Shown here: one piece after another, positions 19,461 through 28,412 of the stretch
How positions within the stretch are numbered: position 1 is the stretch's first letter
How the letters are laid out: each line of letters opens with the position of its first letter
DNA from: Rhizobium bangladeshense
GTDB lineage: Bacteria; Pseudomonadota; Alphaproteobacteria; Rhizobiales; Rhizobiaceae
Assembly (NCBI RefSeq): GCF_001662075.1
Contig: NZ_LYPL01000002.1
Span: 496,001 to 560,000, forward strand
DNA: 64,000 bases
Reading direction: 5' to 3'
Made by a program: the position numbers and the translations under genes
Notes under the pieces: generated by a model
Database searches by the model: none
Seen by the model: only the letters and a program-made list of their open reading frames with translations
What the model was told of the DNA's origin: nothing

Positions 19461-20348
19461 TTAAAGACCTTTATTCAAAAGGTCTTGCATGACGATCGTC
19501 ATGGACTGCTTCCACTCCGGGAGCCTGATTCCATAGGTTCTGGCGAGCTTGTCGCCGTTGAGACGCGAATTGGCGGGACGCCGTGCCGGTGTCGGATAGT
19601 CCGTCGTCGGGATGCGCTCGACGCCAACGTTTCTGCCGCCCGACTTAAGCAGCGCCGCGAATATCTCTTCGGCGAAATCAGCCCAGCTTGCTTCACCGCT
19701 GCCGGTCAGGTGAAAGGTGCCGCGGAGCGATGGCGCGGGGTCCGCTATGACACGGGTCGCGATCGCAAGAATCGCGTCGGCGATGTCGAGTGCCGAGGTC
19801 GGGCATCCTGTCTGATCGGCGACGACGCGAAGATGATCGCGCGTCTCGGAAAGCCGCAGCATCGTTTTCAGGAAATTGGCGCCAAACGGCGAATAGACCC
19901 AGGCGGTGCGCAAGATGACGTGGTTCGGGTTCGCCGCCGCGACGGCATGCTCGCCGGCGAGCTTCGAACGGCCATAGACGGAGATCGGCGCCGTCGCATC
20001 CTCTTCGCAATAGGCGGAGGTCTTGTCGCCGCTGAAGACGTAGTCGGTCGAAATGTGGATGACCGGGACCCCGATCCGCGCGGCAGCCTCGGCAACCGCC
20101 CCAGCGCCTGTCGCGTTGACGGAAAAGGCAAGCTCGGCTTCGCTCTCGGCCTTGTCGACCGCCGTATAGGCGGCGGCCGAGACGATCACATCCGGCCGCA
20201 GAGCCGAGAAGGCGACTGTAATGCTTGCAGGATCCGAAAGGTCCATTTCCGGGCGGCCGACCGCGATGATCTCGACCCCCGTTTCGGCGCCGCGTCTGAC
20301 CAGCGACTGAACGACCTGGCCCTGTTTACCGGTGACGGCAATGCGCAT
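19461..20348 (-). CDS. rfbD: dTDP-4-dehydrorhamnose reductase
   Basis: This enzyme performs the final NAD(P)H-dependent reduction to dTDP-L-rhamnose. The 295-residue SDR protein has the N-terminal nucleotide motif MRIAVTGKQGQV, the segment STDYVFSG and the catalytic YGRSKLAGE (Tyr-x-x-x-Lys). I chose the ATG at 20346-20348, which places the nucleotide motif at the N-terminus; the longer frame reads into rfbB. The gap to rfbB is 2 bp, so the two are in one transcript. Confidence 0.96.
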   Translation of the reverse strand: MRIAVTGKQGQVVQSLVRRGAETGVEIIAVGRPEMDLSDPASITVAFSALRPDVIVSAAAYTAVDKAESEAELAFSVNATGAGAVAEAAARIGVPVIHISTDYVFSGDKTSAYCEEDATAPISVYGRSKLAGEHAVAAANPNHVILRTAWVYSPFGANFLKTMLRLSETRDHLRVVADQTGCPTSALDIADAILAIATRVIADPAPSLRGTFHLTGSGEASWADFAEEIFAALLKSGGRNVGVERIPTTDYPTPARRPANSRLNGDKLARTYGIRLPEWKQSMTIVMQDLLNKGL

Positions 20349-20350
20349 CG

Positions 20351-21406
20351 CTATCTCCCGTTGAAAACGCCGAGGCGTTCGCCGGAATAGACGGTTTCGC
20401 GCAGCGGCCTCCACCACCATTCGTTATCCAAGTACCAGCGCACGGTCTTCTCGATGCCGGTTTCGAAGGTCTCTTGCGCCTTCCAGCCGAGTTCGCTCTC
20501 GAGTTTCGAGGCGTCGATCGCATAGCGTGCGTCGTGTCCCGGACGGTCCGTGACGTTGGTGATCAGACGCGCATGCGGTGCCTTGTCACTGTAGACGCCG
20601 TCGAGAATCGCGCAGATGCGGTGAACGACATCGATGTTCCTGCGCTCATTGCGGCCGCCCACATTGTATTTTTCGCCGGGGCGCCCTCTGGATGCGATTG
20701 TGTAGAGCGCGCGGGCATGGTCCTCGACATAGAGCCAGTCGCGAACATTCGCGCCGTTGCCGTAAACCGGAAGAGGCTTACCCTCGAGTGCGTTCAGGAT
20801 CATCAGCGGAATGAGCTTTTCCGGGAAATGGAACGGGCCGTAATTGTTGGAGCAATTGGAGACGACGACGGGCAGGCCGTAGGTGCGGTGCCAGGCGATC
20901 GCCAGATGATCGCTCGCGGCCTTGGAGGCGGAGTAGGGCGACGACGGATCGTAGGGCGTCGTTTCCTCGAAGAGACCCTCGTCGCCGAGCGAGCCGTAGA
21001 CCTCGTCCGTCGAGACATGCAGAAAGCGGAAGGCACTCTTGCGGTGAGCGTCAAGCCCATCCCAATAGTGCCGTGCGGCATCCAGCAGACTGAATGTGCC
21101 GACAATGTTGGTCTGAATGAAATCAGCCGCGCCCGAGATCGAGCGGTCGACATGGCTCTCGGCCGCGAGATGCATGACGATATCAGGTCGGAAGGACGCC
21201 AATGCTTCCTGCATCCTGGCGCGGTCGCAGATGTCGGCGCGCAGAAATTGGTAGTTCGGCGCCGATTCGACGGATTTCAGCGATGCCAGATTGCCGGCAT
21301 AGGTCAGCGTGTCGACATTCAGCACCTCGGCGCCGATCTCGCTGACCAGATGGCGCACCAAAGCCGATCCGATGAAGCCCGCTCCGCCCGTGACCAGTAT
21401 GCGCAT
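20351..21406 (-). CDS. rfbB: dTDP-glucose 4,6-dehydratase
   Basis: This is a 351-residue extended SDR that converts dTDP-glucose to the 4-keto-6-deoxy sugar. It shows [20 protein letters not shown] at the start, the THR/SER-type active segment [12 protein letters not shown] and the catalytic [10 protein letters not shown]. It lies 6 bp after rfbC. Confidence 0.97.
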   Translation of the reverse strand: MRILVTGGAGFIGSALVRHLVSEIGAEVLNVDTLTYAGNLASLKSVESAPNYQFLRADICDRARMQEALASFRPDIVMHLAAESHVDRSISGAADFIQTNIVGTFSLLDAARHYWDGLDAHRKSAFRFLHVSTDEVYGSLGDEGLFEETTPYDPSSPYSASKAASDHLAIAWHRTYGLPVVVSNCSNNYGPFHFPEKLIPLMILNALEGKPLPVYGNGANVRDWLYVEDHARALYTIASRGRPGEKYNVGGRNERRNIDVVHRICAILDGVYSDKAPHARLITNVTDRPGHDARYAIDASKLESELGWKAQETFETGIEKTVRWYLDNEWWWRPLRETVYSGERLGVFNGR

Positions 21407-21412
21407 CGTCGA

Positions 21413-21991
21413 TCAATCCTGGGGTTGCTGTGTTGAATAGGAAAAATGGCTTGGCAGATCGGCGAGCCGCGGCAGCGTCTTGTCCTTGTCGGACGATACC
21501 ATGTCACTCTCGTCGAAAGGCCAGCGAATGCCGATCGCCGGATCGTTCCACGCGATGCCCCGATCATGTTGCGGGCTATAGGACGCGGTTACCTTGTAGC
21601 TGATGACGCTGTTCGGCTCGATCGTTGCGAAGCCGTGCGCGAAGCCGGGCGGTATCCAGAGCTGTTTGCCAGTGTCCGGCGAGAGCTCCTGGGAGAGCCA
21701 TTGACCAAAGCTCGGTGATCCGACACGGATATCGACGACGACATCCATGATCCGGCCGGCAAGGCAGCGCACCAGCTTGCCCTGTGCGAAAGGTGGTATC
21801 TGGAAATGCAGCCCCCGAACGGTGCCGGCCTGCGCCGAAAGCGATTCATTGTCCTGGACGAACGCGACGTCGGCCACATTTTCCCGGAACCAGGCATCCT
21901 TGAATACTTCCGAGAAGTAGCCGCGGTGATCGCCGAAACGTGGCGGCGTGATTGCAACGATGCCCTCGATGGCGCCGGTCTCAATGTGCAT
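21413..21991 (-). CDS. rfbC: dTDP-4-dehydrorhamnose 3,5-epimerase
   Basis: The 192-residue cupin-fold epimerase has the family motifs FGDHRGYFSE, QDNESLSAQAGTVRGLHFQ (catalytic His in RGLHFQ) and WIPPGFAHGF. It is the first of the four rhamnose genes and starts 24 bp after the stop of the large glycan gene. Rhamnose from this pathway is likely used in lipopolysaccharide O-antigen. Confidence 0.97.
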   Translation of the reverse strand: MHIETGAIEGIVAITPPRFGDHRGYFSEVFKDAWFRENVADVAFVQDNESLSAQAGTVRGLHFQIPPFAQGKLVRCLAGRIMDVVVDIRVGSPSFGQWLSQELSPDTGKQLWIPPGFAHGFATIEPNSVISYKVTASYSPQHDRGIAWNDPAIGIRWPFDESDMVSSDKDKTLPRLADLPSHFSYSTQQPQD

Positions 21992-22015
21992 GACTTACCT
22001 TTTCCGCGGCCTTCA

Positions 22016-24088
22016 TCAGGCGGCCGCCTTCATAACGCTCAGCAGCATCTGCGCCTGCGATCGGCTCTGGATGGCCACAAGGCCTTTTGCTGCAATGGCA
22101 TCGCGCTCGTCGGCATCTGCGATCAGCTTGTAGCAGCGCTCGATCATGTCGTCATACGGCTCAATTGCCAAGCCGCCGATGAAGGGCTGGAGGTCCGGAT
22201 CGCGGATATCGCCTTCCGTCAGCACGCAAACGCGATTGGCGAGCAGATAGGAAATGCGTACGATCTCGAAGACGCCGCTCGCATAATGATGGATGTTGAT
22301 GACGATCTTGGCGCGGGCAATCGCCGCATCGCGTTCCGCACCATAGATGTTGAAGAGATGCGCGACCTTGAGCCCGCCGTCCTTCAGCGTCTTCAGGATA
22401 TGGTGGCGGCGTTCGTTCATCGAGCCGTAGAAGAGCACGTCGATATCCTTGACGGGGGCGTGCTGGATCTGGCTCAGGCAACGGCTGTAACCGATTTCTA
22501 ACACACCGGCGTGGTCGATCCCCTTAGCGGCAAGATTTTCGCGGTTGCGCGGGCTGTAGTCGAGGACGGGTATCGCCCTTAGGATCGACACATAGCGCGA
22601 ATTGATCCAGCTGCTTTCTTCAGACACTTGCTCGAGGTTGATGAGAACGCTGTCTTGCGGCAGGTGGCCAACGATTTCGGCCGGAAGCAGATTGCCGCCA
22701 TAAATGATCGGCACACGGCCCGCGAACTCGTTCATATCCCTGACGATCGGTGCCGAACCGCCGAGTTCCTCGAAGGCGCCCTGCAGGCCGAGCGCGACTT
22801 CGTCGAAGGCGTGGCTGTGATTGTAGTTTTGGGGCGTCACGATCCAGATGCAATGGCGATCCTTATGGGCCTGCCATCCGCCGGCAAAGGGCTGCAATGC
22901 ATTGCGAGGCGGCTGCTCGATCTTCGGCGCGGCTGGTATAGCGTGCCTTTCCGTTCGTATCGGCTGCTGTGGGCCTGGAGAGGCGCCTGAAGCCTGCTGA
23001 GCATAGGCGCGCGTCAGTTCGCGGCCGCCCGTGAACTGACCGCGTGGCATCCAGGCCGGTGGGTCATCGGCGCACCAGATCAGGTGCGGTTGCTTGATGA
23101 GCGGTTGGCGGCCTTCCTGCCACTTTGTCAGGAGAGCCTCCTCACGGCTCCGCAGAAAGGCTTCCTTGGCGGCGAAGAGGCCATGCAGCATCCGGCCGAG
23201 GCGGACGCCGAACTTCCACTCGAAATCGGCAGGCGCCGGCGCGAAGGCGGCGATCTTCAATCCTGTGGCTGCAGCCTGCTGGACATAGAGCCCGAGCAGG
23301 CGCTCGATCACGAAGGGGCGCATCGTCGCGTTGGCGTCGCGTGAATATTGCGCTGAACCAGCATAGGCAATGCCCGCCGGCGTGCCGCGGCGCGCTTCAT
23401 TTTCCAGCGATTCCAGAATGCGTTCGCAGAAGGCGAAATATCCAGCCCAGAACTTTCTATTGCCGCAGAAATAGTTGCAGAACATAAAGGCGGTTTTGTC
23501 TTGCGGCGGCGCGATCGGGTAGCCAAGCTGCTGGATATGCAGGAAGATCGGCTCCATGCCTGGATGGCCGCCAAGCAGCGAATGCTCCCAGACGTTGCTG
23601 TAAATGGCGGCATGGCCGATCAGCGGATTGTAGAGATAGGCATCCGCACCTTCCGCCCTGGCCTTTTCCGCCTCGGTGACGAAGGATGGGAAGTCTGTGA
23701 CGGATTTTACCTCGAATTTGCTGGACAGCAGTCCCCAGAACACGTCTTCGCCGAGGCCGATCGCCTCGTGGTGCGCATGGAGGGTCCGGAAGAGCTCGTA
23801 TTCGCGGGTCGCAGCCTGCGTATTGAACGAGATGTCGAGCGGCACGGCAGCCGCGTCGAGCTGGCTGCGCTGCGAAGGATCGAGATAAGGCTGATAGATG
23901 ATGACGGATCCGGTGCGGGCGGCTTTTTCCGTAAGAAGCGCCAGATCAGGAAGGCCGGCAGGTAAAGAAGAAATGGACTGATTTATTGTCAAGGTATCGT
24001 CCTTCGCGGTTTCCGTCTGCTTGGCGATCCGCAGAACGGCAATTCGAGCCTGTTTGGTGCCTACTATTGGAAAAGAAGCTTGCGCCAC
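22016..24088 (-). CDS. Large two-part glycosyltransferase-like protein
   Basis: The 690-residue protein has no signal peptide or membrane span, so it is expected in the cytosol. The C-terminal part (about 420-690) looks like a GT-B/CgeB-type glycosyltransferase (DVLFYGSMNERRHHILKTLK, then INIHHYASGVFEIVRISYLL). The N-terminal 330 residues are conserved-looking but unrecognised (AYLYNPLIGHAAIYSNVWEH), joined by a Pro/Gln linker. The frame opens at GTG 24088. A TTG at about 23992 (LTINQS), with AAGGA upstream, is an alternative start because the first 32 residues look poorly conserved. Its place before rfbC suggests it adds a sugar to a surface glycan; this is inference. Confidence 0.8.
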   Translation of the reverse strand: MAQASFPIVGTKQARIAVLRIAKQTETAKDDTLTINQSISSLPAGLPDLALLTEKAARTGSVIIYQPYLDPSQRSQLDAAAVPLDISFNTQAATREYELFRTLHAHHEAIGLGEDVFWGLLSSKFEVKSVTDFPSFVTEAEKARAEGADAYLYNPLIGHAAIYSNVWEHSLLGGHPGMEPIFLHIQQLGYPIAPPQDKTAFMFCNYFCGNRKFWAGYFAFCERILESLENEARRGTPAGIAYAGSAQYSRDANATMRPFVIERLLGLYVQQAAATGLKIAAFAPAPADFEWKFGVRLGRMLHGLFAAKEAFLRSREEALLTKWQEGRQPLIKQPHLIWCADDPPAWMPRGQFTGGRELTRAYAQQASGASPGPQQPIRTERHAIPAAPKIEQPPRNALQPFAGGWQAHKDRHCIWIVTPQNYNHSHAFDEVALGLQGAFEELGGSAPIVRDMNEFAGRVPIIYGGNLLPAEIVGHLPQDSVLINLEQVSEESSWINSRYVSILRAIPVLDYSPRNRENLAAKGIDHAGVLEIGYSRCLSQIQHAPVKDIDVLFYGSMNERRHHILKTLKDGGLKVAHLFNIYGAERDAAIARAKIVINIHHYASGVFEIVRISYLLANRVCVLTEGDIRDPDLQPFIGGLAIEPYDDMIERCYKLIADADERDAIAAKGLVAIQSRSQAQMLLSVMKAAA

Positions 24089-24239
24089 GCTGTTTGCAAG
24101 ACTTTCGCTGGTCAGCCTGGAGGATTGCGGCAGCCCGACTTATCCGTGGTCAGCTTTCTCCAGCTGGCTTTGTCGGCTCAGCCGCTTCTGCTGCCAGTAT
24201 CGCGATGGGTTGCGATGTTCGGAGTTGGGCCGCCTCGGT

Positions 24240-25046
24240 TTATACGCCGCTTCTATAGACCCCATCATTCGATACGGTCACGATATCGCCGAACAAGGAC
24301 CCGGGTAGGGTATTGCCGTAGAGTTCGGATAACCGTTTGATGAGAAGATAGCTTCCCAAGCGCTCCTGGCAAAATGAGATCGCACGTTTCTGCACGGGAT
24401 CTTCGGCCTGAAACGGTTGATATCGTTTCGCAAATTCAAAGGACGGCGCCACAAGGCGCACAAAAGCATCCAGCCACCAGTCCGTCGGATATGTGCCGAG
24501 CTCGATGCCTCCAGGCACAAAAGTGCCGGAATTGAAAAATTGCAAAGCTTCGGCTTGTGTTAAAGCGGTTGTTTCGATTGCGGATGCCGTATATCTGAGG
24601 AAATCAACAATATTATGGAAGCGTGCATAGTGGTGAGAAATATTCTGGAGATTCAAAGGTCGCGGCAGAAAGAAGTCTTCTAGAGAAAATGCCGGATCAT
24701 CCGGTCTTGTGATTTCTGTTTCTTCTGAAGTCGCTGTGTACATCCCAGGATATTCGGGATTCGGTGTTCCGATTCTTTGTCGTATTAAATATTTTCGATA
24801 TTGCCAGATGGTGATGTTGCGAGGTTTTACTGGCTCTTCCGCGACCACTTTTGCGATCGCTATCGTCCCCAGCGATCCTGACAATTTCGCGTGAAGCTCC
24901 TCTGGCTCGCTGAAAAAATCATAACCGGCAATAACATCCATCCCCCTGTTGTCCAAAGGCGGTTTGGAATTGAGCCATATGATTTTCGAGCCCTCCGGAG
25001 GAGGGTAGCTCGGCAAATCCTTATGGCAAACAATGAAAATGGTCAT
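24240..25046 (-). CDS. Unknown protein of the glycan block, AT-rich
   Basis: The 268-residue protein opens MTIFIVCHKDLPSYPPPEG, reminiscent of small glycan-related proteins (the xVxHK opening resembles DUF4422), but I cannot assign it. It contains a Trp-rich central stretch (ITIWQYRKYLIRQRIG) and the segment GTYPTDWWLDAFVRL. The start is set by GAGG about 10 nt before the ATG; an in-frame extension to 25115 is unlikely. Base composition is clearly more AT-rich than the flanks, consistent with transfer. It lies 151 bp upstream of the 690-residue gene on the same strand. Confidence 0.7.
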   Translation of the reverse strand: MTIFIVCHKDLPSYPPPEGSKIIWLNSKPPLDNRGMDVIAGYDFFSEPEELHAKLSGSLGTIAIAKVVAEEPVKPRNITIWQYRKYLIRQRIGTPNPEYPGMYTATSEETEITRPDDPAFSLEDFFLPRPLNLQNISHHYARFHNIVDFLRYTASAIETTALTQAEALQFFNSGTFVPGGIELGTYPTDWWLDAFVRLVAPSFEFAKRYQPFQAEDPVQKRAISFCQERLGSYLLIKRLSELYGNTLPGSLFGDIVTVSNDGVYRSGV

Positions 25047-25360
25047 ATCTGTAATCAGCCTCTTGTGGATGGGGAGTTTCTGCCGGCTGCAATTACCACG
25101 CTGCTCGCCCGTCATTGCCTCCTGTCAGCGTGAGGGGTGCGAAGGTATCTGCCTTGGGGATGTTTCTACAGCGCGTTCCTTGCGCGTAGCAGGTGCGAAG
25201 CCGGATCCATCCGGGAATGAAGTCGGGTGCGGCAAGCCGAAGCGCGTCGACACTCTTTTGCTTGAGCCTGCTGTCGCCATCGGCGATATCTGCAGACCGC
25301 AATAGCGGTGAGTCTCCACCCATATCGACGGGCACTAGGCAACGCGCTTGACGAAATTCC
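25047..25360. other. Gap of about 310 bp at the edge of the glycan block
   Basis: I see no convincing gene, RNA or repeat. It should hold the promoter for the minus-strand glycan genes. Confidence 0.5.
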
Positions 25361-25876
25361 CTAACGCGAAAACTGAATGACTTCGCCATTATACTGCGCG
25401 CGCGCCATCTCGCGAAAGCCGAGCTTGGCTGCGACCCTGAGCGACGCCACGTTCTCGGGGCTGATGATGCAGCTCATCGCCATTCCTGGAAAATGCACTT
25501 CCGCCCAGCCGATCAGGGCTGTCAGTGCCTCGGTGGCATAACCGCGGCCCTGGGCTACCGGCATCAGCGCCCAGCCGACCTCCATCGTTCCCTCTATTGA
25601 CGGTACCATTTCGCGGCGGGCTTCGAGAAAACCGGCTTCGCCGATGAACCGGCCGCTTGCCTTTTCCTCGATCGCAAGAAAGCCGAACCCCATATGGTGC
25701 CACATGCCGGCAATGCGCAGCATACGGGCCCAGCTCTGCTCGCGCGTCGAGGGCGCGCCGCTGATGAAGCGGACAACATCCTCGCTCGCCCACAACGCCG
25801 CGTGCGCTTCGAAATCGTCGAGGTGGTGAGGGCGAAGCGTCAACCGCTGCGTTTCGAGCGTGGGGACGTCTGTCAC
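25361..25876 (-). CDS. GNAT-family N-acetyltransferase (RimJ/RimL-like)
   Basis: The 171-residue acetyltransferase starts TDVPTLETQRLTLRPHHLDD, the usual RimJ-type opening. It has the acetyl-CoA motif PVAQGRGYATEALTALIGWA and the closing NVASLRVAAKLGFRE. I chose the GTG at 25874-25876 because GGAGG lies 8 nt upstream; the longer frame is the antisense of the cupin gene. The target is unknown. It follows the cupin gene by 25 bp, so they are probably co-transcribed. Confidence 0.88.
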   Translation of the reverse strand: MTDVPTLETQRLTLRPHHLDDFEAHAALWASEDVVRFISGAPSTREQSWARMLRIAGMWHHMGFGFLAIEEKASGRFIGEAGFLEARREMVPSIEGTMEVGWALMPVAQGRGYATEALTALIGWAEVHFPGMAMSCIISPENVASLRVAAKLGFREMARAQYNGEVIQFSR

Positions 25877-25901
25877 ATCAGGTCCTCCGGGAGCTGCGCC
25901 G

Positions 25902-26405
25902 TCACGCGCCGGCTTCGCCGTCCCAGTAATCGAGCGGATTTTCCGAGCGTCCCATATACCGGAATCGCCCGGGCCTTGCGCCATCTCTGTTGGTCTTGGC
26001 GAGAAACTTTCCGGAATCGGGATATTCGACGATCTCGGTCTTCGCCATCGTCGAGATGCCGAGATAGACGAGGGTCGCCGTGCCGGTATTGATGATCTGG
26101 TGCGCCGTTTCAGGACCGCCGGCCGGCGCGCCGAGCACATCGCCGGCTTTGATCGCATGGCGCTCGTCGCCGAAGCGGTATTCGCCGGTGCCCGCGATCA
26201 CGTAGAAGAGCTCATCTTCGACATGGTGATTGTGGAAGGGGCAGCTCGATTTGCCCGACGGCACTTCGTTATAGCTGATGCCGAGACTGGCTAGACCAAG
26301 ACGTGCGCCGAACGAGGCGTCGGCGCCTTCGTAGAACTCGCCCTGTTTCCAGTGATCGAGCGCGAGATCGGCGATATTGATCACCGCTTTTGGTTCTGTC
26401 GCCAT
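25902..26405 (-). CDS. Cupin-domain protein
   Basis: The 167-residue protein has a single cupin barrel: the metal motif CPFHNHHVEDELFYVIAGTG (two His, one His/Glu) and the second motif PETAHQIINTG. Cupins of this type are small oxygenases, isomerases or binding proteins; the substrate is unknown. AGGAGG lies 5 nt before the ATG. Confidence 0.88.
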   Translation of the reverse strand: MATEPKAVINIADLALDHWKQGEFYEGADASFGARLGLASLGISYNEVPSGKSSCPFHNHHVEDELFYVIAGTGEYRFGDERHAIKAGDVLGAPAGGPETAHQIINTGTATLVYLGISTMAKTEIVEYPDSGKFLAKTNRDGARPGRFRYMGRSENPLDYWDGEAGA

Positions 26406-26576
26406 GATGTCCTCCTGTTGCAGGAAAAGAAGCTATCATCTTGGCGGAAAATTCAATGCCCGTCTGTGCTGATCCGGGATGTCCCCGGCATGGGCGGAGA
26501 GGAGACCGCCCCCATGCTTCGAGCGCCGCGCTTCGGGCGGAACGCGACGCTCTATCTTTGGCGATGCGCTGGAACC

Positions 26577-26936
26577 TCAGCGGACGTAGAAAGTCAGGCT
26601 TCCGTCAGCCGCCTGTTCGGCATTGACGATGTTGCGGACGTCGACGCCTTCATGGTTGAGCCGACGGGCAAGCGACCGGTTGGCGTCGATCGAAGCCTGG
26701 ATGCCCCGGATGGCTTGGCCGGAGCGTTCCGGCGCCGAGCGCGGACCCGTCGTCTCGTCGTCGAGATTGCGCCAGTTATGGACCTGCTCGACGTTGAAGT
26801 CATTGCCCTGGAAGGTCCTGAGGGTCTGCTCGATGCCCTGGGCGGTGTTCATCCCAAGGCTTTCGGCCCGGCTGGTGCCGGCAAATGCAAGCGAGGAGAG
26901 GGCGGCGGCGAGGGTGATTGTGACAACGCGGTTCAT
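26577..26936 (-). CDS. Small secreted protein of unknown function
   Basis: The 119-residue protein has a signal peptide (cleavage expected after GTSRA, about 23). The mature part includes NVEQVHNWRNLDDET and a closing LTFYVR. No domain is recognised. It is monocistronic, divergent from ribH. Confidence 0.72.
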   Translation of the reverse strand: MNRVVTITLAAALSSLAFAGTSRAESLGMNTAQGIEQTLRTFQGNDFNVEQVHNWRNLDDETTGPRSAPERSGQAIRGIQASIDANRSLARRLNHEGVDVRNIVNAEQAADGSLTFYVR

Positions 26937-27269
26937 GATTGTATCCTTTCATCTGCTTTGACGGTCGGCTGTCTTTGCAGGGGATCGTCTCGTCACGACA
27001 TGGAATTGGCGTTGCCCACTTCGCGATTCAATGGACTAAGCCACTGAAAATCCATTAAAAATTCTTCATGAAAATCGCCTTCGAATCGCCGTTTTCCAGG
27101 CGTCCGGGGAAACTGGTTTGAAAGGCCTGCTCAGCTGTGCAGCTATCCCTTTGCCGATATTTCGTCTTTGGCGTTGCGGCATCGGGCGAAAGTGCTTGCC
27201 ATTCTGATGAAGGCATGTTTTGACCGCGGCCTGCCGAGTGGAAAACGCCCCATAAAACGAAGGTGAACC
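26937..27269. other. Divergent intergenic region upstream of ribH
   Basis: About 330 bp without a gene. I looked for an FMN riboswitch and found none of its conserved segments. It should hold the ribH-nusB promoter. Confidence 0.5.
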
Positions 27270-27725
27270 ATGCCGAGAGAGACCGCTCCCCATATTTTGA
27301 TCGTTGAGGCCCGCTTCTACGACGACATGGCCGATGCCCTGCTCGAAGGCGCGACCTTCGCATTGCAAGAGGCCGGCGCCACCTTTGAGGTCGTCACCGT
27401 TCCCGGCGCCCTGGAAATTCCGGCAGCGATTGCCATGTCGCTCGATGGAGACGACAATGGCGGCACACATTATGACGGCTATGTCGCCCTCGGCATGGTC
27501 ATCCGCGGCGAGACCTATCACTTCGATATCGTGTCGAACGAATCCTCGCGCGCTTTGATGGATCTCGCGGTCAGCGAGTCCCTTGCCATCGGCAACGGCA
27601 TCCTGACCGTGGAAAATGACGAACAGGCCTGGGCGCGCGCGCGCCGCTCGGACAAGGACAAGGGCGGATTTGCCGCTCGCGCAGCTCTGACGATGATCGA
27701 GCTGAAGCAGAAACTGGGTGCATGA
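27270..27725 (+). CDS. ribH: 6,7-dimethyl-8-ribityllumazine synthase
   Basis: The penultimate enzyme of riboflavin synthesis, 151 residues. Motifs are [26 protein letters not shown] and [19 protein letters not shown] (catalytic His), then [10 protein letters not shown]. It supplies the substrate of RibE encoded 9 kb upstream. nusB follows after 3 bp. Confidence 0.97.
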   Translation: MPRETAPHILIVEARFYDDMADALLEGATFALQEAGATFEVVTVPGALEIPAAIAMSLDGDDNGGTHYDGYVALGMVIRGETYHFDIVSNESSRALMDLAVSESLAIGNGILTVENDEQAWARARRSDKDKGGFAARAALTMIELKQKLGA

Positions 27726-27728
27726 AGA

Positions 27729-28211
27729 ATGAGTGACGACAAGACGGAACGGCCGGTCAAGACTGCGAACCAGCGGGGCGCTGCCCGTCTTGCTGCCGTT
27801 CAGGCGCTTTATCAGATGGATGTCGGCGGCACGGGCGTTTTGGAAATCGTCGCTGAATACGAGGCGCACCGCCTCGGTCAGGAAATCGACGGCGCGACCT
27901 ACCTGAAGGCGGATGCCGGCTGGTTTCGCTCCATCGTCTCCGGCGTGGTGCGTGATCAGGTCCGCCTCGACCCGCTGATCGCTGCAGCGCTGCAGGATGA
28001 TTGGGCTCTGTCGCGGCTTGACAGCACCGTGCGCGCCATCCTGCGCGCCGGCGTCTTCGAACTTCTTGACCGCAAGGACGTTCCGGTGGCGGTCATCGTC
28101 ACCGAATATGTCGAGATCGCTCAGGCCTTTTTCGATGACGACGAGCCGAAGCTCGTCAACGCCGTGCTCGACCGCATCGCCAAGCAGGTCCGCGGAGAGG
28201 CCAAGAAATAG
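27729..28211 (+). CDS. nusB: Transcription antitermination factor NusB
   Basis: The 160-residue all-helical RNA-binding protein binds boxA of rRNA leaders with S10. It shows the N-terminal [19 protein letters not shown] and the C-terminal motif [20 protein letters not shown]. ribH-nusB coupling is common in bacteria. Confidence 0.97.
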   Translation: MSDDKTERPVKTANQRGAARLAAVQALYQMDVGGTGVLEIVAEYEAHRLGQEIDGATYLKADAGWFRSIVSGVVRDQVRLDPLIAAALQDDWALSRLDSTVRAILRAGVFELLDRKDVPVAVIVTEYVEIAQAFFDDDEPKLVNAVLDRIAKQVRGEAKK

Positions 28212-28412
28212 GTTCATTAGCTGCCAGACAATCTCCCTTCGTCCTTTCTTCGCAGCGTAACTGTTTTCGCCAGTTGCGGTCTTGACGCCACGTGATCGAC
28301 CACGCAATCTCCGCACGGCTTAGCTGTGGCATTTCTGTGGAGAGGAAAGGCGATTCGGCGGCGTATCTGCCGGAGGAGGAGTGAGCTCCGGCCTATGGGA
28401 GGAAAGAGCGAA

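Noticed and set aside
18546..20390. 614-codon plus-strand open frame
   Set aside because: It is the antisense of rfbA and rfbD, which have full family motifs.
26937..27269. Possible FMN riboswitch before ribH
   Set aside because: None of the conserved RFN segments can be found in the leader.
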